The notes beneath the pieces are model-generated. The model was not told the DNA's origin and ran no database searches. It saw only the letters and a program-made list of their open reading frames with translations. Below are positions 1 to 5,633 of a DNA stretch of 10,249 bases, in pieces. Location of the stretch: contig MU648146.1 in the NCBI GenBank assembly GCA_026770585.1, positions 3,443-13,691 of the forward strand, read 5' to 3'. This DNA is from Baffinella frigidus. Taxonomy: Eukaryota; Cryptophyceae; Cryptomonadales; Baffinellaceae. The number at the start of each line of letters is the position of its first letter. Position 1 is the stretch's first letter. The translations under genes and the position numbers were made by a program.

Positions 1-17
1 GGGGGGGGGGGGGGGGG
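1..17. repeat. Homopolymer G run at window edge
   Basis: Seventeen consecutive G residues open the window. Foldback family A contains runs of 8-12 G or C, but the flanking bases here do not match that family. This may be a real low-complexity tract or a sequencing or assembly edge artefact. Confidence 0.8.
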
Positions 18-186
18 ACCAGGCCCGGAAAAACGCAGGAGCGTTCGCGCCCGCCAAATACATCACCAACCGCTATGCTGCCTCTGCGAGCCTCCAGAAG
101 GCTGGTGTGCGCCCCTCCCTGCGCCCCAACCCCCTGACCCTACGCGCGCCACGCCGGTGTGCGCTGCCAGCCTGTGTGGCGCGCGT

Positions 187-366
187 CCCTTGCGATGGAA
201 GGGTGGTGCGCGCGCGGTGCGAGGCCGCGGGGGAGGAGGGGCGGAGAGAGTGACTGTCAGCCCAGCGTTCTCACCCTGGGTGCCGCAGATGGGAAGCGTC
301 CCTGCAGGGTAGAAGGATAGTGCATGCGCGCTGCGAGACCGGGAGGGAGGAGGGGCAGAAAGAGTG
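187..366. repeat. Imperfect direct repeat, period about 111 bp
   Basis: The stretch 187-252 recurs with divergence at 298-366. Both copies begin CGTCCCT, pass through a GTGCGCGCG/GTGCATGCG-like stretch and end in GGGAGGAGGGGC followed by GAGAGAGTGA or GAAAGAGTGA. It is GC-rich and lies upstream of the split gene beginning at 555. I see no coding signal that stands out in it. Confidence 0.65.
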
Positions 367-581
367 AGCGCGGTGGGGGTGTACAGGGGTACCTTGCTCA
401 TAAGAAACCGAACCTCCCTAGGACCCTACAGTAGGGCTATGCCTAGGGCCCTATGGTGGTCCTATGGGGGGGGCAGTTTCTTATGAGCGAGGTACCCCTG
501 TAGAGAGTGAGAGTGCTGAGGGTGCCGCAGTACTCCCAGCCCGGCATTCTCACTATGGGTGCCGCAGAGGGGAAGCGCCTG
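265..581. repeat. Dispersed duplicate of the start-codon region
   Basis: Positions 265-301 and 545-581 are close copies, both running through TGGGTGCCGCAGA and then GGGAAGCG. The downstream copy carries the ATG proposed as start of the split gene; the upstream copy has CTG at that position. Foldback A1 lies between them. The upstream copy could be a remnant of an earlier 5' end or simply a local duplication. Confidence 0.6.
382..502 (+). mobile_element. Foldback element A1 (family A MITE)
   Basis: A 121-bp imperfect palindrome. The left arm starts TACAGGGGTACC and continues through CTCATAAGAAACC; the right arm mirrors it with GTTTCTTATGAGCGAGG and ends GGTACCCCTGTA. The core reads CTAGGACCCTACAGTAGGG then CCTAGGGCCCTATGGTGG. 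The outer TA on both sides fits a TA target duplication (Tc1/mariner style), but this is inferred from one end pattern. It has no coding capacity and sits just upstream of the candidate gene at 555. Confidence 0.85.
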
Positions 582-2213
582 GGGCCGAGCGTTGCGGAGG
601 AGAAGGCAGCAAAGGCGGCGACCGGAGGGGGGGGGCTGCAAGCGGCCGTGGGGGATGAGGACCCAGTGGAGCTGGCGGCGCGGCGCGGGAAGACGCTCGC
701 CGAGCTGGTGGCGCAGGAGGATGAGGAGGAGGAGGAGGCGGCGGAGGAACAGGTGCCCTCTCCTCCTGCGGCGGCGGTCGTGCGGGAGGAGGAGGTGGCG
801 CAGGAGGTGGCCATCGAGGCGCCGCGGGCCGGGGGGATAACGCTGGCTGACGCGCTGGCGGCCGCGCGGCGTGAGGACGCGGCGGAGGACGCGGCTGAAC
901 GCGCCCGTGCGGCGCCAGCGCCAGCTCCGCCTCCTCCTCTCGCGCCGCGGTTCACAGCGCCGTCGCGGGTCGCGGCGGTGGTGGTCGCGGCGGGCGCGGA
1001 GAGCAAGGGGCGGTGGAAGGTCACCAACGTCAAGGGGCTCGAGCTGCGGATGGAGGTGTGTGACCAACGCAGCCTTCGCCCAGCGCTCTTATCCGGGGAA
1101 ACCTATTTTTCTTTCATTTGGTGGCAAGGAAACTTACCACACACTTCGTTCCTACTAGTAATATTAAAAAAAATGTGTAGTAAATTTCATTGCCATCAAA
1201 TGAAAGAAAAATAGGTTTCCCCGGATAAACTCCGTGTTGATCAGTACCTGGATCGTGGATATGGGGCGGTTAGTCTCCTTGAACCAGCGCCACTTTTAGC
1301 CTGGCCGCCGCCGATTTTAGTCTGACTGGGACTGTTGTTAGCCTGACCACCGCCAGTTTAGCCTGACCAGGGCTATTTTGGCCTTACCAGGGCTGTTGTT
1401 AGCCTGACCAGGGTTGATTTAGCCTGACCAGGGCTATTTTAGCCTTACCAGGGCTGTTGTTAGCCTGACCACGGCTGGTGTTAGCCTGACCAGGGCTGTT
1501 TTAGCCTGACCAGGGCTGTTTTAGCCCTGGTCAGGCCCTGGTCAGGCTAAAAGGGGCCCTGGTCGGGCTAAAACAACCATAGTCAGGCTAAAAATAGCCC
1601 TGGTCAGGCTAAAAGGGGCCCTGATCGGGCTAAAACAACCATGATCAGGCTAAAAATAGCCCTGGTCAGGCTAAAAGGGGCCCTGGTCAGCCTGAAATAG
1701 CCCTGGTAAGGCTAAAACAACCCCGGTCAGGCTTAAAACAGCCCTCCCCTAAACCCTAAACCCCAAACCCTAAACCCTAAAGGCCTCGGCGGACTCGGCG
1801 GTGGTCGGGAAACTCGCGGGGTTCACGTTCGTGACGGTCGAGACCGAGCACGACGGCTTCCTCAAGGTACCTCGCCCGGAGACCAAAAGGGCTACGGTCG
1901 GAGACCAAAAGGGCTACGGTTTCACCAAGGGTTTTCGTGAAACGTTGCGTTTTTTTACATGGAGACACAGATTTTGAGATTTTTTGCTCGTGATTATCAG
2001 AAGACATCGAAATGTTACTTCTGCATCTCGAAAAAAGGCCACGTGTAGTCGTGAAACGTTGCGAAAGTGTATGATAAGACCGATTTTGCGTCTGAAATCA
2101 TGTAGCCCTGTTCGCCTTCGGGTGCGGCGTGTGTTTCTTCTTCTTTATTACTCTCGATACAGGTCCCAGGTAGGCCCGTGAGCCTTGAGTTGAGTGATAC
2201 AGAAGTCCAGGAG
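555..2213 (+). CDS. Candidate split gene, three phase-0 exons, function unknown, 3' end not found
   Basis: I do not recognise the product. Proposed exons are 555-1055, 1783-1866 and 2163-2213. Exon 1 starts at ATG 555 and encodes 167 residues: Ala/Glu-rich, with an acidic run of eight Glu interrupted by one Asp (DEEEEEAAEE) near residues 57-66, a Pro-rich stretch (APAPAPPPPLAP) near 122-133 and a more ordered end (KGRWKVTNVKGLELRME). Exon 2 encodes 28 residues including GKLAGFTFVTVETEHDGFLK. Exon 3 encodes 17 residues including SLELSDTEVQE. Donors are GAG|GTGTGT, AAG|GTACCT and GAG|GTACGT; acceptors are CTAAAG|GCC and CGATACAG|GTC, the latter after a T/C-rich tract. All junctions keep phase 0. 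No in-frame stop occurs in the joined exons. Later exons were not identified, so the gene may be truncated. The GC-rich composition contrasts with the AT-rich introns. Chance is possible without RNA evidence. Confidence 0.42.
1089..1228. mobile_element. Foldback element E1 (family E MITE)
   Basis: A 140-bp inverted-repeat element bounded by TTATCCGGGG and CCCCGGATAA. Its arms are about 40 bp and contain ACCTATTTTTCTTTCATTTG and its complement. The interior is AT-rich. The ends are consistent with a TA target (TA-TCCGGGG ... CCCCGGA-TA). It lies inside the proposed first intron of the gene starting at 555, 33 bp after the donor. Confidence 0.88.
1296..1740. repeat. Inverted array of about 20-bp tandem units (giant hairpin)
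   Basis: From about 1296 to 1525, roughly eleven units of the form TTAGCCTGACCAGGGCTGTT run in one direction. From about 1526 to 1740 the reverse complement (AGCCCTGGTCAGGCTAAAA) repeats about as many times. The switch point is the palindrome around 1510-1545. The right arm contains a 62-bp higher-order unit repeated at 1549-1610 and 1611-1672. The whole block could form a hairpin of more than 200 bp per arm. It would sit in intron 1 of the candidate gene. I see no coding sequence in it. Confidence 0.88.
1747..1781 (-). repeat. Short interstitial telomere-like block (CCCTAAA)
   Basis: About five CCCTAAA heptamers, one of them CCCCAAA, directly abut the end of the inverted tandem array and the start of the exon-like GC-rich stretch at 1783. 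The final CTAAAG would be the splice acceptor in the gene model. Confidence 0.8.
1877..1920. repeat. Two perfect 22-bp tandem units
   Basis: CGGAGACCAAAAGGGCTACG plus GT occurs twice head to tail (1877-1898 and 1899-1920), just after the proposed second-exon donor. A 22-bp duplication shifts the frame, which argues that this stretch is intronic rather than exon. Confidence 0.9.
2137..2164 (+). repeat. 28-bp motif with 3' splice-site character, copy 1
   Basis: CTTCTTCT, two variable bases, then ATTACTCTCGATACAGGT; 26 of 28 bases recur at 8397-8424. The pyrimidine-rich tract ending in CAG looks like an intron 3' end and is used as the third-exon acceptor in the model of the gene starting at 555. 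Confidence 0.6.
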
Positions 2214-2241
2214 GTACGTGTGCCGTGCCGTCTTGCCACCC

Positions 2242-2381
2242 TTATCCGGGGGAACCTATTTTTCTTTCATTTGATGGCAACGAAAATTACTACACAATTC
2301 GTTCTCATTAGTAATATAAAAGAATCATTGTGGTAATTTTGATTGCCATCAAATGAAAGAAAAATAGGTTTCTCCGGATAA
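2242..2381. mobile_element. Foldback element E2 (family E MITE)
   Basis: A second 140-bp member of family E with the same ends (TTATCCGGGG left, CTCCGGATAA right), the same long arms and a diverged AT-rich interior containing ATTAGTAATAT. It begins 28 bp after the proposed donor at 2214, so it would also be intronic. The element takes up much of 2214-2550; in the rest of that stretch I see nothing convincing. Confidence 0.88.
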
Positions 2382-2551
2382 ACCCCCCTCAAAAAGCCAG
2401 CACCGTTCCCTGCCTGCCACGCCAGAGTCTTAGAAGGGGTCGCCAAAAGTCGATTCCTCCTGAAGGCGGTGGTTTTCAAAAGTCAACGAACGTGTCCAGA
2501 TACGTTCTAAAAAAATCAACCCCCTCCTCCACTCTGGCGTGGTGGGGCACA

Positions 2552-2618
2552 CTGTGACTTGGGATGCTTTCTGGAGTCTTGGCGGACAGCACCGCTCTCC
2601 CCTCCACCGGCCCTGGGA
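2552..2618 (+). repeat. Dispersed repeat J, copy 1
   Basis: The segment from CTGTGACTTGGGATGCTTTC through TGGCGGACAGCACCGCTCTC is about 90% identical to 4220-4279. The second copy continues into an exon-like stretch with a GTACGT donor; this one diverges after CCCCT. It is probably a fragment of the same duplicated locus. No complete gene is visible. Confidence 0.75.
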
Positions 2619-2631
2619 GGTTGCTCAAACT

Positions 2632-2693
2632 GTGGTCTGGAGTTTGAGCCATTTTACCTTGCAGCCACCCCAGTTCTGGGGTGTCTGCAAGGT
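2632..2693. repeat. Two adjacent small hairpins
   Basis: First, GCTCAAACT and AGTTTGAGC pair across 2632-2649. Second, ACCTTGCAG-C-CACCCCAG pairs with CTGGGGTG-T-CTGCAAGGT across 2656-2693. The second has an 18-bp stem with one mismatch and a 2-base loop. They resemble tiny foldbacks with no second copy here. From 2700 to 3000 I see only a partial J-like match near 2746-2766 (GGGACCGGGACCTGCTGTAC) and no gene. Confidence 0.7.
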
Positions 2694-3004
2694 GAATTGA
2701 AAATGTTCCAGGGCACTATTTGAGCCACCTCCCACGGGCTAGTGGCTGGGACCGGGACCTGCTGTACCACTCGAGAATGCTGGAGGGTCCTATTTATATG
2801 TGGGGTTGTAAATATTTGTACCAGGATAAGGTGTTCCAACCTCGTGACTGGCCAATATATGGCTAGTAACGTGACCAACCAACGAAAGTTACTACACAAA
2901 TGCCCACTTTTAAAAGCACCTTGGCTTTAAATAGGCGCCTCTAGCATTCTCGTGTGGTACGTCTACAGGGGTTTCGTCAAATTGCCTCTGAATTTCATCC
3001 GGAA

Positions 3005-3143
3005 GAGTATTCATAATGAATACGATCTCGGGGATCTCCGATCCGATTTCGGTGTATCTTAAGGCTCTCAATGAAGTCTAGATAGACGACTGTCTTATTT
3101 CTACCCTCAAGATATACCAAAATCGTATCCATTATGAATACTC
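3005..3143. mobile_element. Foldback element F (single copy here)
   Basis: A 139-bp inverted repeat. The left end GAGTATTCATAATGAATACG mirrors the right end CGTATCCATTATGAATACTC. Inside this, CGATTTCGGTGTATCTTAAG pairs imperfectly with CTCAAGATATACCAAAATCG. The left arm carries about 20 extra bases. It is MITE-like and AT-richer than its neighbours; the family is not recognised. Confidence 0.75.
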
Positions 3144-3207
3144 GGCGGGATTAAATTATGGTTTGAATGTTTGCATGGCCCCGTGGCGGTGAGTCCGAAC
3201 CCCTATC

Positions 3208-3323
3208 TATCCCTCAAGTGGCGAGGGGGTCAAAATTGACCCCCAAGAGATCCTAGGCAGGTCCTAGGCAGGTCCTAGGGCCCTACGGTAGGGCGTATGA
3301 GCCTACTCGCCACTTATACCCTA
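3208..3323. mobile_element. Foldback element B1 (family B MITE)
   Basis: Left end TATCCCTCAAGTGGCGAG, right end CTCGCCACTTATACCCTA. Just inside the left arm is a perfect 20-bp palindrome GGGGGTCAAAATTGACCCCC (3225-3244). The centre has repeated GGTCCTAGGCA units and then GGGCCCTACGGTAGGGC. Ends, palindrome position and core all match B2 at 4581-4682, so the two are related copies. Confidence 0.8.
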
Positions 3324-3357
3324 AACCCGAAACCCCCAAAGTACGAAACCCTAAACG
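3317..3357 (-). repeat. Degenerate telomere-like heptamers
   Basis: A few CCCTAAA-type units (ACCCTAAACCCGAAACCCCC, then AAACCCTAAACG) follow the right end of B1. It is too short to be a functional telomere. Confidence 0.6.
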
Positions 3358-3365
3358 CACGCGCT

Positions 3366-3411
3366 TCCCCCTGGGACCGGGACTCGCTGTACTGTACGTC
3401 CACAGTGATTT
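3366..3411 (+). repeat. Repeat J, partial copy 2 (3' part)
   Basis: CCCCCTGGGACCGGGACTCG followed by GTACGTCCACAGTGATT aligns with 4265-4303 (CCCCTGGGACCGGCACCCG, GTACGTCTGCTGTGATT). In both, GTACGTC follows the GC-rich stretch like a splice donor. Confidence 0.6.
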
Positions 3412-3512
3412 GTGGGTTCTTGTTTTCTGGAACTTGTTTTCTGGAAAACAAGAACCCATACACCACTGTGATTTATGGGTTCTTGTTTTCCAGGAAACAG
3501 TTACAAGAACCC
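3401..3512. repeat. Double tandem hairpin around a GGGTTCTTGTTTTC motif
   Basis: GTGATTTGTGGGTTCTTG (3404-) is followed by its inverted form CAAGAACCCATACAC (to about 3462). The pair then repeats as GTGATTTATGGGTTCTTG and ACAAGAACCCA (to 3512). This is two foldbacks in tandem, or one foldback that duplicated internally. Confidence 0.75.
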
Positions 3513-3558
3513 AGAACTTCAGAACCCGCGCTGGATTTGGGGTCTGCGTGTTCTTGAT

Positions 3559-3610
3559 TTAGTACCAGAGGGTTGACTAAATCTCGCGTTAGTCAACCCG
3601 CAGGTACTAA
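3559..3610. mobile_element. Miniature foldback H
   Basis: A 52-bp inverted repeat: TTAGTACC-AGA-GGGTTGACTAA, an 8-bp spacer, then TTAGTCAACCC-GCA-GGTACTAA. The arms are perfect apart from a 3-base internal bulge. It has no coding capacity. Confidence 0.75.
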
Positions 3611-3695
3611 TGTAAAAAACCAGACACCGACCGAGGCAGGCTGGAGGCTGGCGGTGAGGGGGGCCTGGCAGTGCAATGTTTGGTGTCCCCTCTAG

Positions 3696-3735
3696 GTGGC
3701 GTCGCTGGCCGGGTGGGCCGCGCTAGCACACCCGG
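3696..3735 (+). pseudogene. Exon-like repeat 'VTS', copy 1 (degraded)
   Basis: After CCCTCTAG, GTGGCGTCGCTGGCCGGGTG leads into GGCCGCGCTAGCACACCCGG. It translates as VASLAGWAALAHPG, matching the copy at 4338 (VTSPLAGWAALAHPG) with a one-codon deletion. The preceding CTAG resembles a splice acceptor. After this the sequence diverges. It is probably a relic of the same exon. Confidence 0.5.
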
Positions 3736-3929
3736 GGCATTGGCACCCCCCTCACCGTGAGCCACCTGCCAGCTCATGGCAGGCGGATCGCGCTTCCGAC
3801 TGCCTTCGGTAGCGTAGGAACATCTTTCGAAGCCTCGCTTTCTACAACCCCCGTTACCACATCGCCCTTGGATTGTCAAGTTTGCTACCTGCGGTTGCTG
3901 ACTGGTTCTCCTGGGCCGCTCTCTTGCAG

Positions 3930-4219
3930 GTGACGTCGCCCCTGGTGGCTAGACCGTCCGGGGTGGGATATCCCCATAAAAATGGGGACATCCCCACGTT
4001 TTTTGGCCACGCGCCGCTCGGCCGTGTATCAACATTTGACCACGCCCTTCACACGGCCGAGCAGAACGACCACGATCTGCTCGGCCGTGTGTCTAACACC
4101 GCGGTCGGACCGCGCCCGGCCCAGTTTACTACACGAAATGGGGATATCCCCATGGGGATATCTCGGTACGTAGGACGGTCTAGCCACTGGCTGGGTGGAC
4201 CCGGGCCGGAAGGGCAACG
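3930..4219 (+). pseudogene. Exon-like repeat 'VTS', copy 2, interrupted by foldback I
   Basis: CTCTTGCAG precedes GTGACGTCGCCCC (VTSP), which then breaks off into foldback I. On its far side CTGGCTGGGTGGACCCGGGC and CGGAAGGGCAAC resume the exon sequence, with a deletion of the AALAHPG-like part. The copy is therefore a broken exon. Function unknown. Confidence 0.5.
3943..4189. mobile_element. Foldback element I with nested hairpins
   Basis: Outer arms: GTGGCTAGACCGTCC (3945-3959) and GGACGGTCTAGCCAC (4173-4187). Inner ends: TATCCCCAT (3969) and ATGGGGATA (to 4160). The interior adds a three-part set: CTCGGCCGTGT (4018), ACACGGCCGAGCAGA (4051) and TCTGCTCGGCCGTGTG (4076). The inner boundaries are again TA-like. 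It interrupts an exon-like repeat. Confidence 0.75.
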
Positions 4220-4287
4220 CTGTGACTTGAGAGGCTTTCTGGAGGCTTGGCGGACAGCACCGCTCTCCCCTGGGACCGGCACCCGCC
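4220..4287 (+). repeat. Repeat J, copy 3, ending at a donor-like site
   Basis: This matches 2552-2618 over its first 50 or so bases and 3366-3400 over its end. It stops at CGCC|GTACGT, followed by a likely 50-bp intron and the exon-like segment at 4338. It may be an exon, but the frame that would join it in phase 0 meets a TGA near its 5' end (GACTTGAGAG), so an upstream junction would be needed. Confidence 0.5.
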
Positions 4288-4337
4288 GTACGTCTGCTGT
4301 GATTCAATGTTTGCTAAATGTTTGCTTTCCATTCCAG
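4288..4337 (+). other. Likely 50-bp spliceosomal intron
   Basis: It begins GTACGTCTGCTGTGATTC, contains a branch-point-like TGCTAAAT, and ends with a pyrimidine-rich TTTGCTTTCCATTCCAG. All canonical signals are at short-intron spacing. The following segment at 4338 has independent coding evidence. Confidence 0.5.
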
Positions 4338-4433
4338 GTGACGTCACCGCTGGCTGGGTGGGCCGCGCTGGCACACCCGGGCCAGAAGGGCAACCAGCTT
4401 CTCCGCATGGGGAAGATGCTCGCGGGCGGCTGA
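4338..4433 (+). CDS. Candidate terminal exon 'VTS', copy 3, 31 codons plus stop
   Basis: The product is not recognised. The frame reads VTSPLAGWAALAHPG then QKGNQLLRMGKMLAGG and stops at TGA 4431-4433. The 3' part, LLRMGKMLAGG-stop, recurs at 4532-4567 with three differences, all at synonymous third positions (CTT/CTC, GGG/GGT, AAG/AAA). That pattern suggests past selection on the protein. A good acceptor (TTCCATTCCAG) precedes it. Related segments at 3696 and 3930 suggest local duplication of this exon. The full gene is not visible; upstream parts may be in the J repeat or lost. Confidence 0.45.
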   Translation: MTSPLAGWAALAHPGQKGNQLLRMGKMLAGG

Positions 4434-4440
4434 GTGGGTG

Positions 4441-4460
4441 TGAGTGAGAGAGAGAGAGGC

Positions 4461-4505
<45 letters not shown>

Positions 4506-4530
4506 CAGACAGAGACAGAGAGAGAGAAGT
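4441..4530. repeat. GA microsatellite
   Basis: An almost uninterrupted (GA)n tract with interspersed GGCAGACAGA units separates the two copies of the LLRMGKMLAGG coding end. Confidence 0.95.
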
Positions 4531-4531
4531 C

Positions 4532-4567
4532 CTCCTCCGCATGGGTAAAATGCTCGCGGGCGGCTGA
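4532..4567 (+). pseudogene. Duplicated C-terminal coding end, copy 2
   Basis: CTCCTCCGCATGGGTAAAAT then GCTCGCGGGCGGCTGA encodes LLRMGKMLAGG-stop. It has no exon context upstream, only the GA repeat. It differs from 4398-4433 only at three synonymous positions, so it is either a recent duplicate of a coding end or part of an alternative terminal exon. Confidence 0.5.
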
Positions 4568-4580
4568 TCCCGATGGGTGC

Positions 4581-4682
4581 TATCCCGTAAGTGGCTCGGC
4601 GGTCGAAATTGCCCGCCAAGAGGTCCTAGGCAGGTCCTAGGGCCCTACCGTAGGGCTGTGTCTACTTGCCACTTAAGGGATA
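4581..4682. mobile_element. Foldback element B2 (family B MITE)
   Basis: Left end TATCCCGTAAGTGGC, right end GCCACTTAAGGGATA. An imperfect palindrome GGCGGTCGAAATTGCCCGCC occupies the position of the perfect one in B1. Then GGTCCTAGGCAGGTCCTAGG and GCCCTACCGTAGGGC follow. It lies 13 bp after the duplicated coding end. Confidence 0.85.
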
Positions 4683-4735
4683 GAGAGAGGCGAGGAAGAA
4701 GTGTGTATGATGTGATGATGTAGCAGGTCGAGGTT

Positions 4736-4772
4736 ATCCTTTAGGTTCTTTCAACTCCCACCATAGGCGAAC
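4736..4772 (-). repeat. Subtelomeric repeat K, copy 1 (reverse)
   Basis: On the minus strand: TCGCCTATGGTGGGAGTTG then AAAGAACCTAAAGGATA. It matches K copies at 6061, 7831 and 8969. This copy is not next to a telomeric array; the nearest neighbours are B2 and A2. Confidence 0.7.
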
Positions 4773-4822
4773 ACTATCGCACCCGGTTGGGAAAACCAGA
4801 GTCTAGGGGGGTGGGGGCTGAG

Positions 4823-4943
4823 TACAGGGGTACCTCGCTCATAAGAAACCAACCCCCCCCAGGACCCTACAGTAGGCCTATGCCTCGGGCCCTGTGGTGT
4901 TCCAGGGGGGGGGGCGGTTTCTTATGAGCGAGGTACCCCTGCA
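4823..4943 (+). mobile_element. Foldback element A2 (family A MITE), long flanking direct repeat
   Basis: This has TACAGGGGTACC and GGTACCCCTGCA ends with CTCATAAGAAACC / GGTTTCTTATGAG arms. It is flanked by an identical 18-bp sequence, GGGGGTGGGGGCTGAGTA, at 4807-4824 and 4944-4961. The core is in the same orientation as A1. Confidence 0.87.
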
Positions 4944-5042
4944 GGGGGTGGGGGCTGAGTAGCAGCAGGGTTGCGGTGGGTGGTGTCAGGTGTGTGGGAT
5001 TATGTAGGAGCCGCAGGGCTCGGTGTGAGGGCGTGGGTGTGC

Positions 5043-5076
5043 GAGGTTCTCGAGTGAAGGAGGTTCTAGAGTGAAG
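5043..5076. repeat. Two 17-bp tandem units
   Basis: GAGGTTCTCGAGTGAAG is followed by GAGGTTCTAGAGTGAAG, with one mismatch. Confidence 0.85.
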
Positions 5077-5108
5077 GAGGCCCCAACAAGCAAGGCACCG
5101 ACGTTGCG

Positions 5109-5206
5109 TCCCCCCCCCTCCTCGCTCCCTCCCCCCCCCCCTTGCTTCCTCTCTCTCCCCCTCGCTCCCTCTCTCTCCCCCCCTCAATCCCTCTCTCTCT
5201 CTCTCG
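5109..5206. repeat. Pyrimidine-rich C/CT tract
   Basis: A nearly pure C and T stretch with runs of C and (CT)n, unsuitable as coding sequence despite open frames through it. It lies between A2 and A3. Confidence 0.9.
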
Positions 5207-5270
5207 ACGGTGCGTCGAGGAGTCCTGGCCCACGCACTGCCCCAGATGTATCTATCTGCACAGGTGCAGG

Positions 5271-5393
5271 TACAGGGGTACCTCGCTCATAAGAAAGCGC
5301 CCCCCCCCCCTAGGACCACCATAGGGCCTAGGCATAGGCTTACTGTAGGGTCCTAGGGGGGGGGGGCTTTCTTATGTGCGAGGTATCCCTGTA
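5271..5393 (-). mobile_element. Foldback element A3 (family A, inverted core)
   Basis: Family A arms (TACAGGGGTACCTCGCTCAT ... GTATCCCTGTA), with the core in the opposite orientation to A1: TAGGACCACCATAGGGCC then CTTACTGTAGGGTCCTAGG. It contains a run of ten Cs on the left and twelve Gs on the right. The left flank TGCACAGGTGCAGG is shared with A4. Confidence 0.87.
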
Positions 5394-5454
5394 CACACGT
5401 ACAAAAGAGGGGGTTCTTTTCTGCGAGAGGCCGTACGACCCCCCCCAGGATTTC

Positions 5455-5489
5455 GGCTCCCAGACAAGGAAGAGCCTTGTCTAGGAGCC
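5455..5489. repeat. Hairpin between A3 and A4
   Basis: GGCTCCCAGACAAGG pairs with CCTTGTCTAGGAGCC (14 of 15 positions) around a 5-base loop. It could be a local structure or a tiny foldback relic; no T-run follows to suggest a terminator. Confidence 0.7.
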
Positions 5490-5514
5490 ATGTGTACCTG
5501 TGCACAGGTGCAGG

Positions 5515-5633
5515 AACAGGGGAACCTCGCTCATAAGAAAGCGCCACCTCCCTAGGACCACCATAGGGCCCTAGACACAGGCCTACGAGGGTCCGAGGGG
5601 GAGGCGGTTTCTTATGAGCGAGGTATTCCTGTC
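5515..5633 (-). mobile_element. Foldback element A4 (family A, inverted core)
   Basis: Ends AACAGGGGAACC and GGTATTCCTGTC, more diverged than other copies. The core orientation equals A3 (TAGGACCACCATAGGGCCC). A3 and A4 together with about 14 bp of left flank look like a segmental duplication. From 5640 to 5890 I see no further gene or repeat except short GTCTAGTT repeats near 5797 and 5821 and a stray TACAGGGG at 5833. Confidence 0.83.

Noticed and set aside
63-401. Minus-strand open frame of 112 residues with repeated LTLSAPPP strings
   Set aside because: The repeats reflect the 111-bp DNA repeat and the frame runs into A1; no independent coding evidence.
443-1067. Two long minus-strand open frames (about 200 residues each) opposite exon 1
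   Set aside because: They are Ser/Ala- or Arg-rich antisense images of the GC-rich Glu/Ala coding strand and run into foldback A1; the plus-strand frame has better composition and splice signals.
1296-1740. CRISPR array
   Set aside because: The units are contiguous about 20-bp tandem repeats without unique spacers and invert halfway.
2483-2560. A fourth exon of the split gene after TGCCACGCCAG near 2421
   Set aside because: The frame stays open for about 42 codons, but composition and residues do not resemble the earlier exons and it ends in repeat J.
4180-4619. Minus-strand frames rich in (SL)n
   Set aside because: They are translations of the GA/CT microsatellite.
5455-5489. Rho-independent terminator
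   Set aside because: There is a stem-loop but no T-run, and the DNA is eukaryotic in character.
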